This document shows, piece after piece, positions 35,126 through 44,055 of a stretch of DNA of 64,000 nucleotides. The stretch lies in assembly GCF_006363955.1 (NCBI RefSeq), contig NZ_CP040948.1, positions 124,001 through 188,000 of the forward strand, given 5' to 3'. The notes beneath the pieces were generated by a model. It worked only from the letters and a program-made list of their open reading frames with translations. It was not told the DNA's origin and searched no databases. The position numbers and the translations under genes are program-made. This DNA comes from Methylophilus medardicus. Lineage in GTDB: Bacteria; Pseudomonadota; Gammaproteobacteria; Burkholderiales; Methylophilaceae. Position 1 is the first letter of the stretch; every line of letters starts with the position of its first letter.

Positions 35126-36370
35126 CTAGGCAATGCCCTGACTCAGCTTGGCTTGCTGCTCCAGCACCCCTTCTTCCACCCCTGCGGCTTCGGTCAGTTT
35201 TGCCACATTGTCGCGGGTGAAAAAGCCATCAAAACCATCATAACGCTGCACATATTCAATAATTAGGGAGGAGTGTTCGGAGGCATTTGAAAATATTTGT
35301 TTCAGTCCTTCTTCTTTCGAACCGATCACATCCAGCAAGAACCCTTTGCCTTGACTGGCAATCGCATCCACGACAAAGTCGATATTTTCCTTGCCATCGC
35401 GGGTGCCGTCTTTGACCGAGAGCGCAATATGATGCAAACGCGGGCCATAGTTACGCACAAACGTTTCAGTGGGCGACGGTAGCTTTTCAAGGTGATTGAC
35501 AAAGTAAGGCGTGTTATTGGCGGTAAACACTTTGGCGGGGCTTTTGGTTTCGGCAAAGCCATGCACGCTTTTGGTGACATTGGTAGAGGAGTTTTGGTCC
35601 CAGATGTTATACGCGCCCCAAAAAAAGTAGCTGGACCAAGACAAGTATTCCAGAATCGCAACTTCACGGTTCTGGCTATAGACGCGCGTTGCCAGATGAT
35701 CTACCGGCAAGATCAGGTCATCGATACGCAACTTGGCCTGTTGGTCTTTGGCTTGGTCATATGCTGCCTGCACATCCGGCCGGATGGTGCTGATGCCAAG
35801 CGCGTAGACGCGTAACTCGCCCGGATCGCGTTTCATATAGCCCACAATATTGTGGGTGTAGGGCGAAGGCTTGCTGATCGCCACATTACCGGGTAACTCC
35901 AGTTTGCGCACCTCATCTTGCGTAAAAAAGCGAAACTCGCGCGCTTCCTGTAATTTGACCACCTCATGCATATTATTGACGCGGATAATTTCGCCCATAT
36001 AGCGACTATTAGGCTTGCGTGCGCCTACCGGATAAATCTCGTTCAGGGCACGGAAAATGCCGCGTAAATTGGGGTCTTTGACCTCACGCACTAACAAGTC
36101 AGGGGAATTTAAATCAATGCGCAGCACGTGTGTCCAATGTTTCTCTGTCTCCAAGGTCACCAGGTAATGGTAGGAGGTCATCAGAGACAATTCTGCAATG
36201 TATTGAATCGAATGATCTGGGTCCACGGTAATCATCAGGGCGTCGATCTCCTGAATCATGTCGGTCAGCCCGAGTTGGTCGCGCTCTTCAAGCAGCTTTT
36301 GCAGATACTCTTCAAAGAATGCAGAGTTTTGTTTATCGCCGTGACGGGCAAAGTCGAGAGAGTTGATCAT
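35126..36370 (-). CDS. VOC-fold protein with HPPD-like C-terminal half, putative dioxygenase
   Basis: The C-terminal half (about residues 215-395) resembles the catalytic domain of 4-hydroxyphenylpyruvate dioxygenase: candidate iron ligands are His225 (LPVDHLATRV), His314 (RLHHIALSV) and Glu372 (LIIEYVQRYDGF), and LKQIFS and GFFTRDN echo the HPPD end. The N-terminal half (1-210) does not look like the HPPD N-terminal VOC domain and I do not recognise it. So the protein may be a non-heme iron(II) dioxygenase with a different substrate, or an HPPD-like member of the vicinal oxygen chelate superfamily. No tyrosine catabolism gene is adjacent. It stands alone on the minus strand. Confidence 0.65.
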   Translation of the reverse strand: MINSLDFARHGDKQNSAFFEEYLQKLLEERDQLGLTDMIQEIDALMITVDPDHSIQYIAELSLMTSYHYLVTLETEKHWTHVLRIDLNSPDLLVREVKDPNLRGIFRALNEIYPVGARKPNSRYMGEIIRVNNMHEVVKLQEAREFRFFTQDEVRKLELPGNVAISKPSPYTHNIVGYMKRDPGELRVYALGISTIRPDVQAAYDQAKDQQAKLRIDDLILPVDHLATRVYSQNREVAILEYLSWSSYFFWGAYNIWDQNSSTNVTKSVHGFAETKSPAKVFTANNTPYFVNHLEKLPSPTETFVRNYGPRLHHIALSVKDGTRDGKENIDFVVDAIASQGKGFLLDVIGSKEEGLKQIFSNASEHSSLIIEYVQRYDGFDGFFTRDNVAKLTEAAGVEEGVLEQQAKLSQGIA

Positions 36371-36501
36371 GGCGCATTCAGATTCAAGATAAAATTCTTT
36401 ACAAGCAAAGGCCGTACCTGATGGTCAGCGCAGGAAGAAAGTGACATGCTATCAGTGGCTTGGCGACTTAGCATGGCGCTGGCGGGGGCCATTAAACGCA
36501 A

Positions 36502-36527
36502 CAGGGCAGCTTTCGCTGCCCTGTTTT
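36502..36527. terminator. Strong hairpin between two minus-strand genes
   Basis: CAGGGCAGC (36502-36510) and GCTGCCCTG (36515-36523) form a perfect 9-bp stem with a TTTC loop. A T-run follows only on the plus side, while the upstream gene (36549-36860) is on the minus strand, where only a weak T-rich stretch (GTTGCGTTT) follows. It probably still ends that transcript. Confidence 0.6.
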
Positions 36528-36548
36528 AGTGCTTAACCATGGCGAGCG

Positions 36549-36860
36549 TTAGCGGCCTTTGCCACTCAAAGAGCCACGTTTGAGGATGGGATCATCAAAT
36601 GAAACGCAGCGGCCCATGCCCAAAAAGCTCGGACGCATGCCGAGCGGACAGCCATTGCTGCGCTCAAATTCTTCAACCTTGACCTTGGCGACGGCTGCTT
36701 TTTTGGTATCTTTAAACTCCCAATAGCCGTTGGCATGCAACACCACCTCATCGCCGTCCGCTGTTTTTGCGTGAATGTCTTCATCCGCGGATGCAGCGGC
36801 GAAGCTGTATGCGGAGACTAAGCAGAGACTAAGTAATAGCCAACGTAGCGTGTTTAACAT
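36549..36860 (-). CDS. Small secreted protein, DUF3157-like
   Basis: The 103-residue product has a signal peptide (LRWLLLSLCLVSAYSFAAASA, cleavage near residue 25) and a short mature domain. The stretch DGDEVVLHANGYWEF resembles the DUF3157 family of small periplasmic proteins; two cysteines (NGCPLG and GRCVSF) could form a disulfide. Function is unknown. Oligopeptidase A is encoded upstream on the same strand, with a gap of about 60 bases. Confidence 0.7.
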   Translation of the reverse strand: MLNTLRWLLLSLCLVSAYSFAAASADEDIHAKTADGDEVVLHANGYWEFKDTKKAAVAKVKVEEFERSNGCPLGMRPSFLGMGRCVSFDDPILKRGSLSGKGR

Positions 36861-36923
36861 AAGCGGATCCTTGAAAAAATAAAGACATCAGCCAGCGCTG
36901 GTTTGATCTGGCTTGATGCGCGA

Positions 36924-38954
36924 TTAATGTGCCATACCATTGTGTCTAAGCAAAGCATCCATGCTTGGCTCGCGGCCTCTAAACGCGACAAATGACTCCA
37001 TCGCTGGCCGCGCGCCACCTTGCGCCAACACTTCGTTTTTAAAGCGGCTACCCGCCACTTCAGACAACACGCCTAGCTCTTCAAACAAACTGTAGGCGTC
37101 TGCGGAGAGCACCTCGGCCCATTTGTAGCTGTAATAGCCAGCCGCGTAGCCGCCGGCAAAAATATGGCTAAAGCTGTTTGGGAAACGGTTCCATGCCGGT
37201 GGACGTAAGACGGCCACTTCGTCACGCACCTGTTCCAGCACATCTAGCGCAGTTTGTTTGCCGGCGGGGTCAAAGGTGCTGTGCAGGCGCATATCAAACA
37301 AGGAAAACTCAATTTGACGCACGGTTTGCATGCCGGCTTGGAAGTTTTTGGCCGCCACCATTTTGTCGAACAGGCTGCGCGGTAATTGCGCGCCAGTGTC
37401 GACATGCGATGTCATGTGGCGCAACACCTCCCATTCCCAGCAGAAGTTCTCCATAAACTGGCTGGGCAACTCCACCGCATCCCACTCAACGCCTTTAATG
37501 CCAGAGACACTGTATTCGTCTACTTGTGTCAGCATGTGGTGCAGACCGTGACCAAACTCATGAAACAGCGTAATCACTTCATCGTGCGTAAATAATGCGG
37601 GTTTATCACCGACCGGGGCTGAGAAGTTACAGGTCAGGTAGGCCACAGGCAGCACAATGCCTTGGGCAGTTTTGCGGCGCGTGATGCATTCATCCATCCA
37701 TGCCCCGCCGCGTTTGCCTTGCCGGGCATATAAATCGAGGTAAAAGTAAGCGATCGGTTGGCGTTGCTGGTCACTGATCTCATAAAAGCTGGCATCTTTA
37801 TGCCAGAGAGGCGCATCGGTTTTTCTGACTTGCACGCCAAAAATGGTTTCGACCACTTTAAACAGACCTGCCAGCACCTTGTCTTCCGGAAAGTATTGCT
37901 TCACTTCTTGGTCTGAGAAAGCGTATTTTTCTTCGCGCAGTTTTTCGCTGACATAGGCAACATCCCACGCTTGCATATCGTTAAAGCCTAATTTTTCAGC
38001 ATAAGCTTTCAGTTCAGCCATGTCTTTTTCAGCATAGGGTTTGGCGCGTTTGGCTAACGTATCCAAAAAGTCGATCACTTGGGCGGGGCTGTCGGCCATT
38101 TTAGTGGCCAGTGACAGCTCCGCATAATTTAGAAAGCCCAGCAGCTGTGCTTCTTCCTGTTTCAGTTTCATCAGCTCAGCTATCAGCGGCGTATTGTCCC
38201 AGGTTGGTTTGCTAAATTCTGAGGCGCGCGTGGCATAGGCACGATACAACGTTTCACGCAGTGCGCGATTGTCGCAATATTGCATCACTGGCATATAGGA
38301 CGGAAACTGCAAGCTGAACAGGTAGCCCGTTTTACCTTCGGCTTTTGCCGCTTCAGCAGCCGCTTGCAAGGCATCTTCAGGCAGCCCAGTTAACTCGGCT
38401 GCGTTGGCGACCAAGTGTTTAAAGTCATTGGTATTGTCGAGAATATTTTCTTCAAACTTGCTGCCTAATTTCGATAATTTTTCGGCAATTTCTTTAAAAC
38501 GCGCCTTGTCTGCCGCAGGCAGTTCAGCACCGCCAAGTTTAAAGCCGCGCACTTCATTGTCTATGATTTTTTGTTGGGCACGGCTGAGTTGCGCAAAGCC
38601 AGCACTGGCTTGAATCACTTTGTATTTATTGTACAGACGCTCATCTTGAGATAAATCGCTGTAAAAATCAGTCAGCTTGGCCAGGTTGTCGTTGTAAGCC
38701 TCGCGCAGTTCAGGCGTGTTGACGACGGCATTCATATGCCCAACCGGCCCCCAGCTGCGAGACAAACGGTCTGAAAAGTCTTCTAAAGGCTGTACAAAAT
38801 GCTGCCAGTCAGGGGTGTCTGTTGACGTGGCCAACTGCTCAACCAAGGCGCGACCCTCCGCTAGCAAGCTGTCAATCGCTGGTGAAACGTGCGCTGGGCG
38901 CACATCGTTAAATTTTGGTAGACCACTAAAATTGAGTAAGGGATTGGTGCTCAC
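36924..38954 (-). CDS. prlC: Oligopeptidase A (M3 family metallopeptidase)
   Basis: This cytoplasmic zinc peptidase degrades short peptides, including cleaved signal peptides. The 676-residue product has the thimet family signature LFHEFGHGLHHMLT (HExxH variant HEFGH) near residue 464, the downstream Glu in NFCWEWEVL, and the usual FSAPVGDKPALFTHDEVI segment just before it. Length is normal for OpdA/PrlC. The start is GTG with AAAGGAT about 8 bases upstream. Confidence 0.96.
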   Translation of the reverse strand: MSTNPLLNFSGLPKFNDVRPAHVSPAIDSLLAEGRALVEQLATSTDTPDWQHFVQPLEDFSDRLSRSWGPVGHMNAVVNTPELREAYNDNLAKLTDFYSDLSQDERLYNKYKVIQASAGFAQLSRAQQKIIDNEVRGFKLGGAELPAADKARFKEIAEKLSKLGSKFEENILDNTNDFKHLVANAAELTGLPEDALQAAAEAAKAEGKTGYLFSLQFPSYMPVMQYCDNRALRETLYRAYATRASEFSKPTWDNTPLIAELMKLKQEEAQLLGFLNYAELSLATKMADSPAQVIDFLDTLAKRAKPYAEKDMAELKAYAEKLGFNDMQAWDVAYVSEKLREEKYAFSDQEVKQYFPEDKVLAGLFKVVETIFGVQVRKTDAPLWHKDASFYEISDQQRQPIAYFYLDLYARQGKRGGAWMDECITRRKTAQGIVLPVAYLTCNFSAPVGDKPALFTHDEVITLFHEFGHGLHHMLTQVDEYSVSGIKGVEWDAVELPSQFMENFCWEWEVLRHMTSHVDTGAQLPRSLFDKMVAAKNFQAGMQTVRQIEFSLFDMRLHSTFDPAGKQTALDVLEQVRDEVAVLRPPAWNRFPNSFSHIFAGGYAAGYYSYKWAEVLSADAYSLFEELGVLSEVAGSRFKNEVLAQGGARPAMESFVAFRGREPSMDALLRHNGMAH

Positions 38955-39074
38955 AACAGTATCCTTTGTTTTATGCGATATGACGATAGAGGCCTATTAT
39001 TGGCCAAATGTTCGCATCTCGCTCATTGTATATTTTGATGATGGTGATGAGTTTTGCTAAATGCAAGGCTTGGA

Positions 39075-40826
39075 TTAGAGCATTTCACCATTATATTTTT
39101 TAATCAGCGGCTCTATTTTGTCTAAGTCACTCAAGGACAAGATCTTTTTGGCTTGCTTGGACAAGACGTTTTCTTCACTTTGTAGAATTTGAGATTTCAC
39201 ACTCAAAATGTGCGACGGATGCATAGACAATTGGCGCATGCCCATGCCGACCAGCAAGCGGGTCAGTTTGATATCGCCCGCCATTTCACCACAGACAGAC
39301 ACCGGTTTTTGATATTTTTCGGCGGCTTGAATCGTGAGCTGAATCAGGCGCAACACCGCAGGGTGCAACGGGTTATATAGGTGGGCCACTGCGTCATCGG
39401 CGCGGTCTATGGCCAAGGTGTATTGAATGAGATCGTTGGTGCCAATCGACAAAAAGTCTAGGCCTTGCGCAAACGCGTCTGCATTGATGGCGGCGGCCGG
39501 AATCTCAATCATGCCGCCTAATTGGATGTGTTCATCAAATGGCAACTGTTGTTGACGCAAGGATTCTTTGGCACGTTCAAGCAACAGTTTGGTTTGTCGC
39601 AGCTCAGCCAAGGTCGACAACATCGGGATCAAGATTTTGACCTGACCATAGTGCGAGGCACGCAATAATGCACGAAATTGTGTATGAAAAATGTGTGGCT
39701 CTGCCAAGCAATAGCGCACCGCCCGCAAGCCCAGTGCCGGATTGGTCGCGGTAACGACTTCATCGGAATTCAATTGTTTGTCGGCGCCGATATCCAAGGT
39801 GCGTATCGTCACCGGATAGCCTTTCATCGCCTCGGCAACATGTTTGTAGGCCTCAAATTGCTCCTGCTCGTCGGGCATTTCTGTGCGGTTCATGAACAGA
39901 AACTCGGTACGGTATAAGCCCACCCCGACTGCACCAGAGGCCTTGGCGCTGATCACATCTTCAGGCACTTCAATATTCGCCAGCAAATCAATGGCGACGC
40001 CATCCACCGTCATCGCTTTGGTGGTTTTGATTCGCTGTAATTTTTGTTTGGCCAGTTGCCATTGGTTTTGTTTGAGTTGATACTCAGCCAGCACTTCTGG
40101 ATCGGGGTTGACGATGACGACGCCGGCGGCCCCGTCGACGATCATCAGTTCGCCGTCATTGATTAAATCGCGGGCACGTTGCAGGGCCACAATCGACGGA
40201 ATATTGAGACTACGCGCCAGAATCGCCGTGTGCGAGGTGACGCCACCGACATCGGTAATAAAAGCGGCAAACTGGTGATGTTTGAACTGGATCGCGTCTG
40301 CGGGCGACACGTCGTGCGCGACCAGAATCATGGCTCGCTCTTGTTTGGCTTGCTGTTTTTTTTCACTGGCGGCCAATTGGTCGCGGCCGAGCAGCACTTT
40401 CATCACGCGCTCCACCACTTGCACGACATCTTGTTTACGTTCACGCAAATAGCTGTCTTCAATCGCATCAAACTGCGCCACCAGGTCGTCCATTTGTTGC
40501 TTGAGCGCCCACTCTGCATTACATAGCTCTTGGCGAATAATGGCTTTGGGCGCTTCGGACAAGGACTTATCACTTAACATCGCAAGGTGCGTGTTAATAA
40601 AAGCACTCAGTTCGGCGGGTGCGTTTTTTGGCAGTTGCGATTTTAGCTGCGCCAAGTCATGCTTGACCAAGTCTATTGCGCGCTCAAAGCGTGCAATTTC
40701 AACGGCTACGCCATCCGCTTCAATCTTAAAATGAACCACTTCGAGCAGGGCATGGGAAATCAGATGGGCATGGCCGATGGCAATGCCACTGGAAACCCCC
40801 ACACCGTGCATGCTGAAACTGGTCAA
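39075..40826 (-). CDS. ptsI: Phosphoenolpyruvate-protein phosphotransferase (enzyme I)
   Basis: Enzyme I takes a phosphate from PEP and passes it to HPr. The 583-residue product shows the active-site His in GGVTSHTAILARSL near residue 190, YRTEFLFMNR, the PEP-binding FLSIGTNDLIQYTLAIDR, and the C-terminal VCGEMAGD loop. The frame starts with TTG directly after the ptsH stop, with GAGGGTG in the ptsH tail as ribosome-binding site. The ATG at 40811 has no Shine-Dalgarno, so the TTG is preferred. It is the last gene of EIIA-HPr-EI. No sugar permease is present, so the chain is likely regulatory. Confidence 0.95.
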   Translation of the reverse strand: MTSFSMHGVGVSSGIAIGHAHLISHALLEVVHFKIEADGVAVEIARFERAIDLVKHDLAQLKSQLPKNAPAELSAFINTHLAMLSDKSLSEAPKAIIRQELCNAEWALKQQMDDLVAQFDAIEDSYLRERKQDVVQVVERVMKVLLGRDQLAASEKKQQAKQERAMILVAHDVSPADAIQFKHHQFAAFITDVGGVTSHTAILARSLNIPSIVALQRARDLINDGELMIVDGAAGVVIVNPDPEVLAEYQLKQNQWQLAKQKLQRIKTTKAMTVDGVAIDLLANIEVPEDVISAKASGAVGVGLYRTEFLFMNRTEMPDEQEQFEAYKHVAEAMKGYPVTIRTLDIGADKQLNSDEVVTATNPALGLRAVRYCLAEPHIFHTQFRALLRASHYGQVKILIPMLSTLAELRQTKLLLERAKESLRQQQLPFDEHIQLGGMIEIPAAAINADAFAQGLDFLSIGTNDLIQYTLAIDRADDAVAHLYNPLHPAVLRLIQLTIQAAEKYQKPVSVCGEMAGDIKLTRLLVGMGMRQLSMHPSHILSVKSQILQSEENVLSKQAKKILSLSDLDKIEPLIKKYNGEML

Positions 40827-41096
40827 TTATTCACCCTCGCCAAAGTAGTCGTTCACCAGTGTTTGCAAGGCAACCAGTGCTTGCGCTTCATCGCTCCCCG
40901 TGGCTTCGATGTCGATGATGCTGCCCTTGGCTGCCGCTAACATCATCACGCCCATAATGCTTTTGGCGTTGACGCGGCGGCCGTTTTTTTCGACCCAGAC
41001 TTCACTTTTGAATTGGCTGGCCGTTTGGGTGAACTTGGTGGAGGCGCGCGCATGCAGGCCGAGTTTGTTGATGATTTCGAGAGAGAGTTTGGCCAT
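40827..41096 (-). CDS. ptsH: Phosphocarrier protein HPr
   Basis: The 89-residue product carries phosphate from enzyme I to EIIA proteins. The catalytic His15 is in KLGLHARAS, and the regulatory serine at position 46 is in AKSIMGVMML, the site phosphorylated by HPr kinase, whose gene is nearby at 42442. It follows the EIIA gene by 12 bases and abuts ptsI. Confidence 0.97.
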   Translation of the reverse strand: MAKLSLEIINKLGLHARASTKFTQTASQFKSEVWVEKNGRRVNAKSIMGVMMLAAAKGSIIDIEATGSDEAQALVALQTLVNDYFGEGE

Positions 41097-41108
41097 AAAA
41101 GTTGACTA

Positions 41109-41516
41109 TTATTGTGCGTGATGACAAGTGGTTTTGGTAAAGTGAACGACGCCATCACGGCCGCCGCTCAATGCTTTTTGGATACACGAATGCAGACCTT
41201 CGTGACGATAATTCAATACCCTTACCAACATGGGCAGGTTGACCCCCGCAACGCCCTCGATTTCATCAGGGGTTAATAAGCGGGTGACAATATTGCATGG
41301 CGTCGCGCCGTAAATGTCAGACAATACCAATACGCCTTGGCCACTATCGAGTTGCTTGACCAGCGCTTCCGCCTTGGGTAAAACAAGGCTTGGGTCGTCA
41401 TGTTTAGAAATTTCAAGAAAGTCTAGTTGGGCCGGGCGGTTGCCCATGACATGGGTCGCGCAGTCAATCAGACTGGGGCCCAAGCTGCCATGCGCAATAA
41501 TCAATACACCAATCAT
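41109..41516 (-). CDS. PTS EIIA component, mannose family
   Basis: The 135-residue product has the EIIA(Man) fold start MIGVLIIAHGSLG with the phosphorylated His at residue 9, and LVLSDIYGATPCNIVTRL (V-L-S-D motif). In proteobacteria with incomplete PTS this protein receives phosphate from HPr but serves regulation, as EIIBC partners are missing, as they are here. The ATG at 41516 places the His at its normal position; a start at 41540 would add eight residues. It lies 24 bases after rapZ. Confidence 0.9.
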   Translation of the reverse strand: MIGVLIIAHGSLGPSLIDCATHVMGNRPAQLDFLEISKHDDPSLVLPKAEALVKQLDSGQGVLVLSDIYGATPCNIVTRLLTPDEIEGVAGVNLPMLVRVLNYRHEGLHSCIQKALSGGRDGVVHFTKTTCHHAQ

Positions 41517-41540
41517 AAGTTTGCTCTCAGAGTCCGTCAA

Positions 41541-42422
41541 TTAAGGGGTTGCGGTGACAAGCGCATCTTGTAATTCACGATGCCGGATCATCACTTGATG
41601 CTGTTGCTTGAAATATGCCCCCAGTTGTTCCACCAAGTAAACGGACCGGTGTTGTCCGCCAGTACAACCGATGCCAATGGTGACATAGCTGCGATGGTCG
41701 TGATAAAAGCTTGGTAGCCATTTTTCGATATAGTGCTGAATGTCACGTTGCATTTCAAGCACTTGCGGTTCATTTTGTAAAAACTGCTGGATAGGTGCTT
41801 GTGTGCCATTAAACGGGCGCAGCACCGGATCATAGTGTGGATTTGGCAGGCTGCGCACATCAAACACAAAATCGGCATCGAGTGGAATGCCGTGTTTGAA
41901 GCCAAATGAAATAAACGACACCACTAACGAGTGGGTGCTGGCTTGCTGGTAACTTTGTTCAATCTGCAGCATCCATTCACGGGTGTGATTGCGTAAGGCG
42001 TTAGACGATAAATTGCTGGTGTCTACGTGGTGCCCCAGATTATCCAGGCCTGACAATAACACGCGCTCATGATTAATGCTGTCAGCCAATGCGCGTTCAG
42101 GCGTACTTAACGGGTGTTTGCGGCGGGTCTCGGAGAAGCGTTTGACCAGCGTCTCTAGACTGGCATCCAAAAACAGCAAATGTACCGCGATGCCTTGCGT
42201 TTTTAATGTTTGTAAAATGTCCGCCAAGGACTCAATGGCAATACTGCGACTATCAATGCTCACCGCCACTTTTGCGGCATCGCGATCGGCCACATGGTTT
42301 TGAATATGTGGCAACAAGGTGGCTGGCAGGTTATCAATACAGTAATAGCCGCTGTCCTCAAACACGCGCAAGGCAATGGTTTTCCCTGAGCCGGACAACC
42401 CCGTGACAATCACCAATTGCAT
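41541..42422 (-). CDS. rapZ: RNase adapter protein RapZ (YvcJ family nucleotide-binding protein)
   Basis: The 293-residue product has the P-loop GLSGSGKTIALR near its start, the central DASLETLVKRFSETRRKHPL and the C-terminal domain with IGIGCTGGQHRSVYLVEQL, all hallmarks of RapZ. In E. coli it guides RNase E to the GlmZ small RNA and senses amino-sugar levels; whether that holds in this lineage is not known. The ATG at 42422 is preferred over the GTG at 42434, as most homologues begin MQL.IV.GLSGSGK. It follows hprK closely. Confidence 0.95.
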   Translation of the reverse strand: MQLVIVTGLSGSGKTIALRVFEDSGYYCIDNLPATLLPHIQNHVADRDAAKVAVSIDSRSIAIESLADILQTLKTQGIAVHLLFLDASLETLVKRFSETRRKHPLSTPERALADSINHERVLLSGLDNLGHHVDTSNLSSNALRNHTREWMLQIEQSYQQASTHSLVVSFISFGFKHGIPLDADFVFDVRSLPNPHYDPVLRPFNGTQAPIQQFLQNEPQVLEMQRDIQHYIEKWLPSFYHDHRSYVTIGIGCTGGQHRSVYLVEQLGAYFKQQHQVMIRHRELQDALVTATP

Positions 42423-42441
42423 GCGTCGCACCACTTTCTGT

Positions 42442-43392
42442 TCATCGTAATTTGCTTTCTCTAAGCATGATTTGCTTTTGGCGCTGGGTCAGTTGTTTCG
42501 TGGCATTCACGCCGCGCAGCAGCAACATATGATTGCGCACGGCCGCTTCGACCAGCACCGCGATGTTACGGCCGGCTGCAATCGGAATGATCACTTTGCT
42601 GATTTCAACATCCAGCACGCGTTGCGTTTGGCGGTTGGCGCTCAGGCGATCAAGGTCTTGCGGCTTTAATTCGTCGGCTAGCTCAAGCTGTATCATCATA
42701 TCCAGCGGTTTGGTCGGTTTGACTGCATTGTCGCCATAGAGTGCGCGAATGTTCAAAATCCCCAAGCCGCGTACTTCCAGAAAGTCTTGTAACAGCTCTG
42801 GGCAACGGCCTTCAATGCGCTCTGGCGATGTGCGGTAAAAGTCGACGATATCATCCGCGACCAGTCGGTGGCCACGCGAAATGAGTTCCAGCGCCAGTTC
42901 ACTTTTACCAATGGCCGCACTGCCTGTAATGAGCACACCAAAGCCTTGCACCTCCATGAACACCCCATGCATGCTGGTTGTTTCAGCGGTGGCTACTGCC
43001 AGATAATGACTCAGCAACTCCATTAATTGCGGGCTGATCATGGGCGTGGTGAACAAAGGCGTTTGCGATTGCTGGGCGGCTTCAAGCATGATCGGCGGTA
43101 CTTTTTCACCGTTGGCGACCACGACCATGGCCAAATCTGTGGAGAATAAATTACTCACCGCCTGTTGCAGGGCGAGGATGCTTAGACTGGCCAGATAGTC
43201 CATCTCAGCACAACCCAGTACCTGCACGCGGTTTGGGTGCACAAAGTTTAAATGCCCCACCAATGCCAGCGAGGGTTTGGTCACCGTGCCGGAGTTCAGT
43301 ATTTTTTGACTGCCAGACTCACCTGCGACCCATTTCAATTTGAGTTTGCTGCGAATCTGCTTGTACAAATCAGCGACAGAGATTTGCGCCAT
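42442..43392 (-). CDS. hprK: HPr kinase/phosphorylase
   Basis: HprK phosphorylates HPr on Ser46 with ATP and reverses this with phosphate. The 316-residue product has the N-terminal Mur-ligase-like domain, the P-loop GSAAIGKSELALEL near residue 150, RGHRLVADDIVDFY and the signature LEVRGLGILNIRALYG. The ATG at 43392 gives the family N-terminus MAQISVADLY; an ATG five codons upstream at 43407 is also possible and neither has a clear Shine-Dalgarno. HPr in this window keeps the serine target. Confidence 0.96.
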   Translation of the reverse strand: MAQISVADLYKQIRSKLKLKWVAGESGSQKILNSGTVTKPSLALVGHLNFVHPNRVQVLGCAEMDYLASLSILALQQAVSNLFSTDLAMVVVANGEKVPPIMLEAAQQSQTPLFTTPMISPQLMELLSHYLAVATAETTSMHGVFMEVQGFGVLITGSAAIGKSELALELISRGHRLVADDIVDFYRTSPERIEGRCPELLQDFLEVRGLGILNIRALYGDNAVKPTKPLDMMIQLELADELKPQDLDRLSANRQTQRVLDVEISKVIIPIAAGRNIAVLVEAAVRNHMLLLRGVNATKQLTQRQKQIMLRESKLR

Positions 43393-43495
43393 ACGTGATG
43401 TGAACATCTAAACAGGAAATGAACAAGTATTTTACAACTGAATACGGCGTGGCGGGGGTGAAATGACGTAAAAGAAATCGGTGTGGCGGGTTTGA

Positions 43496-43521
43496 ATTCT
43501 CTACCCGAGCGGGTAGAGAAT
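43496..43521. repeat. Perfect 12-bp palindrome between hpf and hprK
   Basis: ATTCTCTACCCG (43496-43507) and CGGGTAGAGAAT (43510-43521) are exact reverse complements with only AG between them. No T-run follows on either strand, so it is not a standard terminator. It could be an RNA hairpin that sets the hpf/hprK ratio or an operator. Confidence 0.75.
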
Positions 43522-43533
43522 GTGAGGCAAGAC

Positions 43534-43860
43534 CTAAGAGCTTAACTGGTGTTTCACTGCGCCACCAGATTTATGGTGGTCGCCGTGTTTTTCCTTGTGC
43601 TTCAATACTTGACGGTCAAGTTTGTCAGTCAGCATGTCGATGGCGCTATACATGTTTTCATCGCTGCAGGTGGCGTGTAAATCGTTTCCTGGAACATGCA
43701 GTGTCGCTTCAACCTTTTGGGCAAGCTTTTCAACAGACATGGTGACTTTGACATCAATCACATGATCAAAGTGATTGCTGATGCGGGAGAATTTGGATAA
43801 AAGGTACTCACGCAATGCCGGTGTGATTTCTAAATGATGTCCGGTAAGTTGTAAATTCAT
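43534..43860 (-). CDS. hpf: Ribosome hibernation-promoting factor (HPF/RaiA family)
   Basis: The 108-residue product is a short HPF/YfiA protein (MNLQLTGHHLEITPALREYLLSK), which binds the 30S subunit and dimerises or inactivates ribosomes at rest. Length matches the short HPF class. The AAAGGAG ribosome-binding site is clear. In many proteobacteria it sits between rpoN and ptsN; here rpoN and ptsN are absent and hprK follows. Confidence 0.95.
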   Translation of the reverse strand: MNLQLTGHHLEITPALREYLLSKFSRISNHFDHVIDVKVTMSVEKLAQKVEATLHVPGNDLHATCSDENMYSAIDMLTDKLDRQVLKHKEKHGDHHKSGGAVKHQLSS

Positions 43861-43888
43861 GACAAACTCCTTTTTCTGAAATTGTCTG

Positions 43889-43904
43889 CGCTAACTTGGT
43901 GCCA
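43889..43904 (-). promoter_or_regulatory. Sigma-54-like promoter of hpf
   Basis: Read on the minus strand, TGGCACCAAGTTAGCG has a perfect TGGCAC -24 element and the exact GG-N10-GC spacing, with one mismatch in the -12 TTGC core (TAGC). Start of transcription would be near 43878, about 18 bases before the ATG and just ahead of AAAGGAG. Candidate only. Confidence 0.35.
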
Positions 43905-44055
43905 GATTGACAGCAAAAAAGTTAGAGAAGACAGTTTTAGTTTACTCTTTTGAAGCACAGATGCAACCCAGAAGTGAGAGGGATTGTTGATCTTTATCAG
44001 TCCTTACGCAGCGCGGGGATGCGCTGATAAAGGCGTTTGCTAGCCATGATAATGA

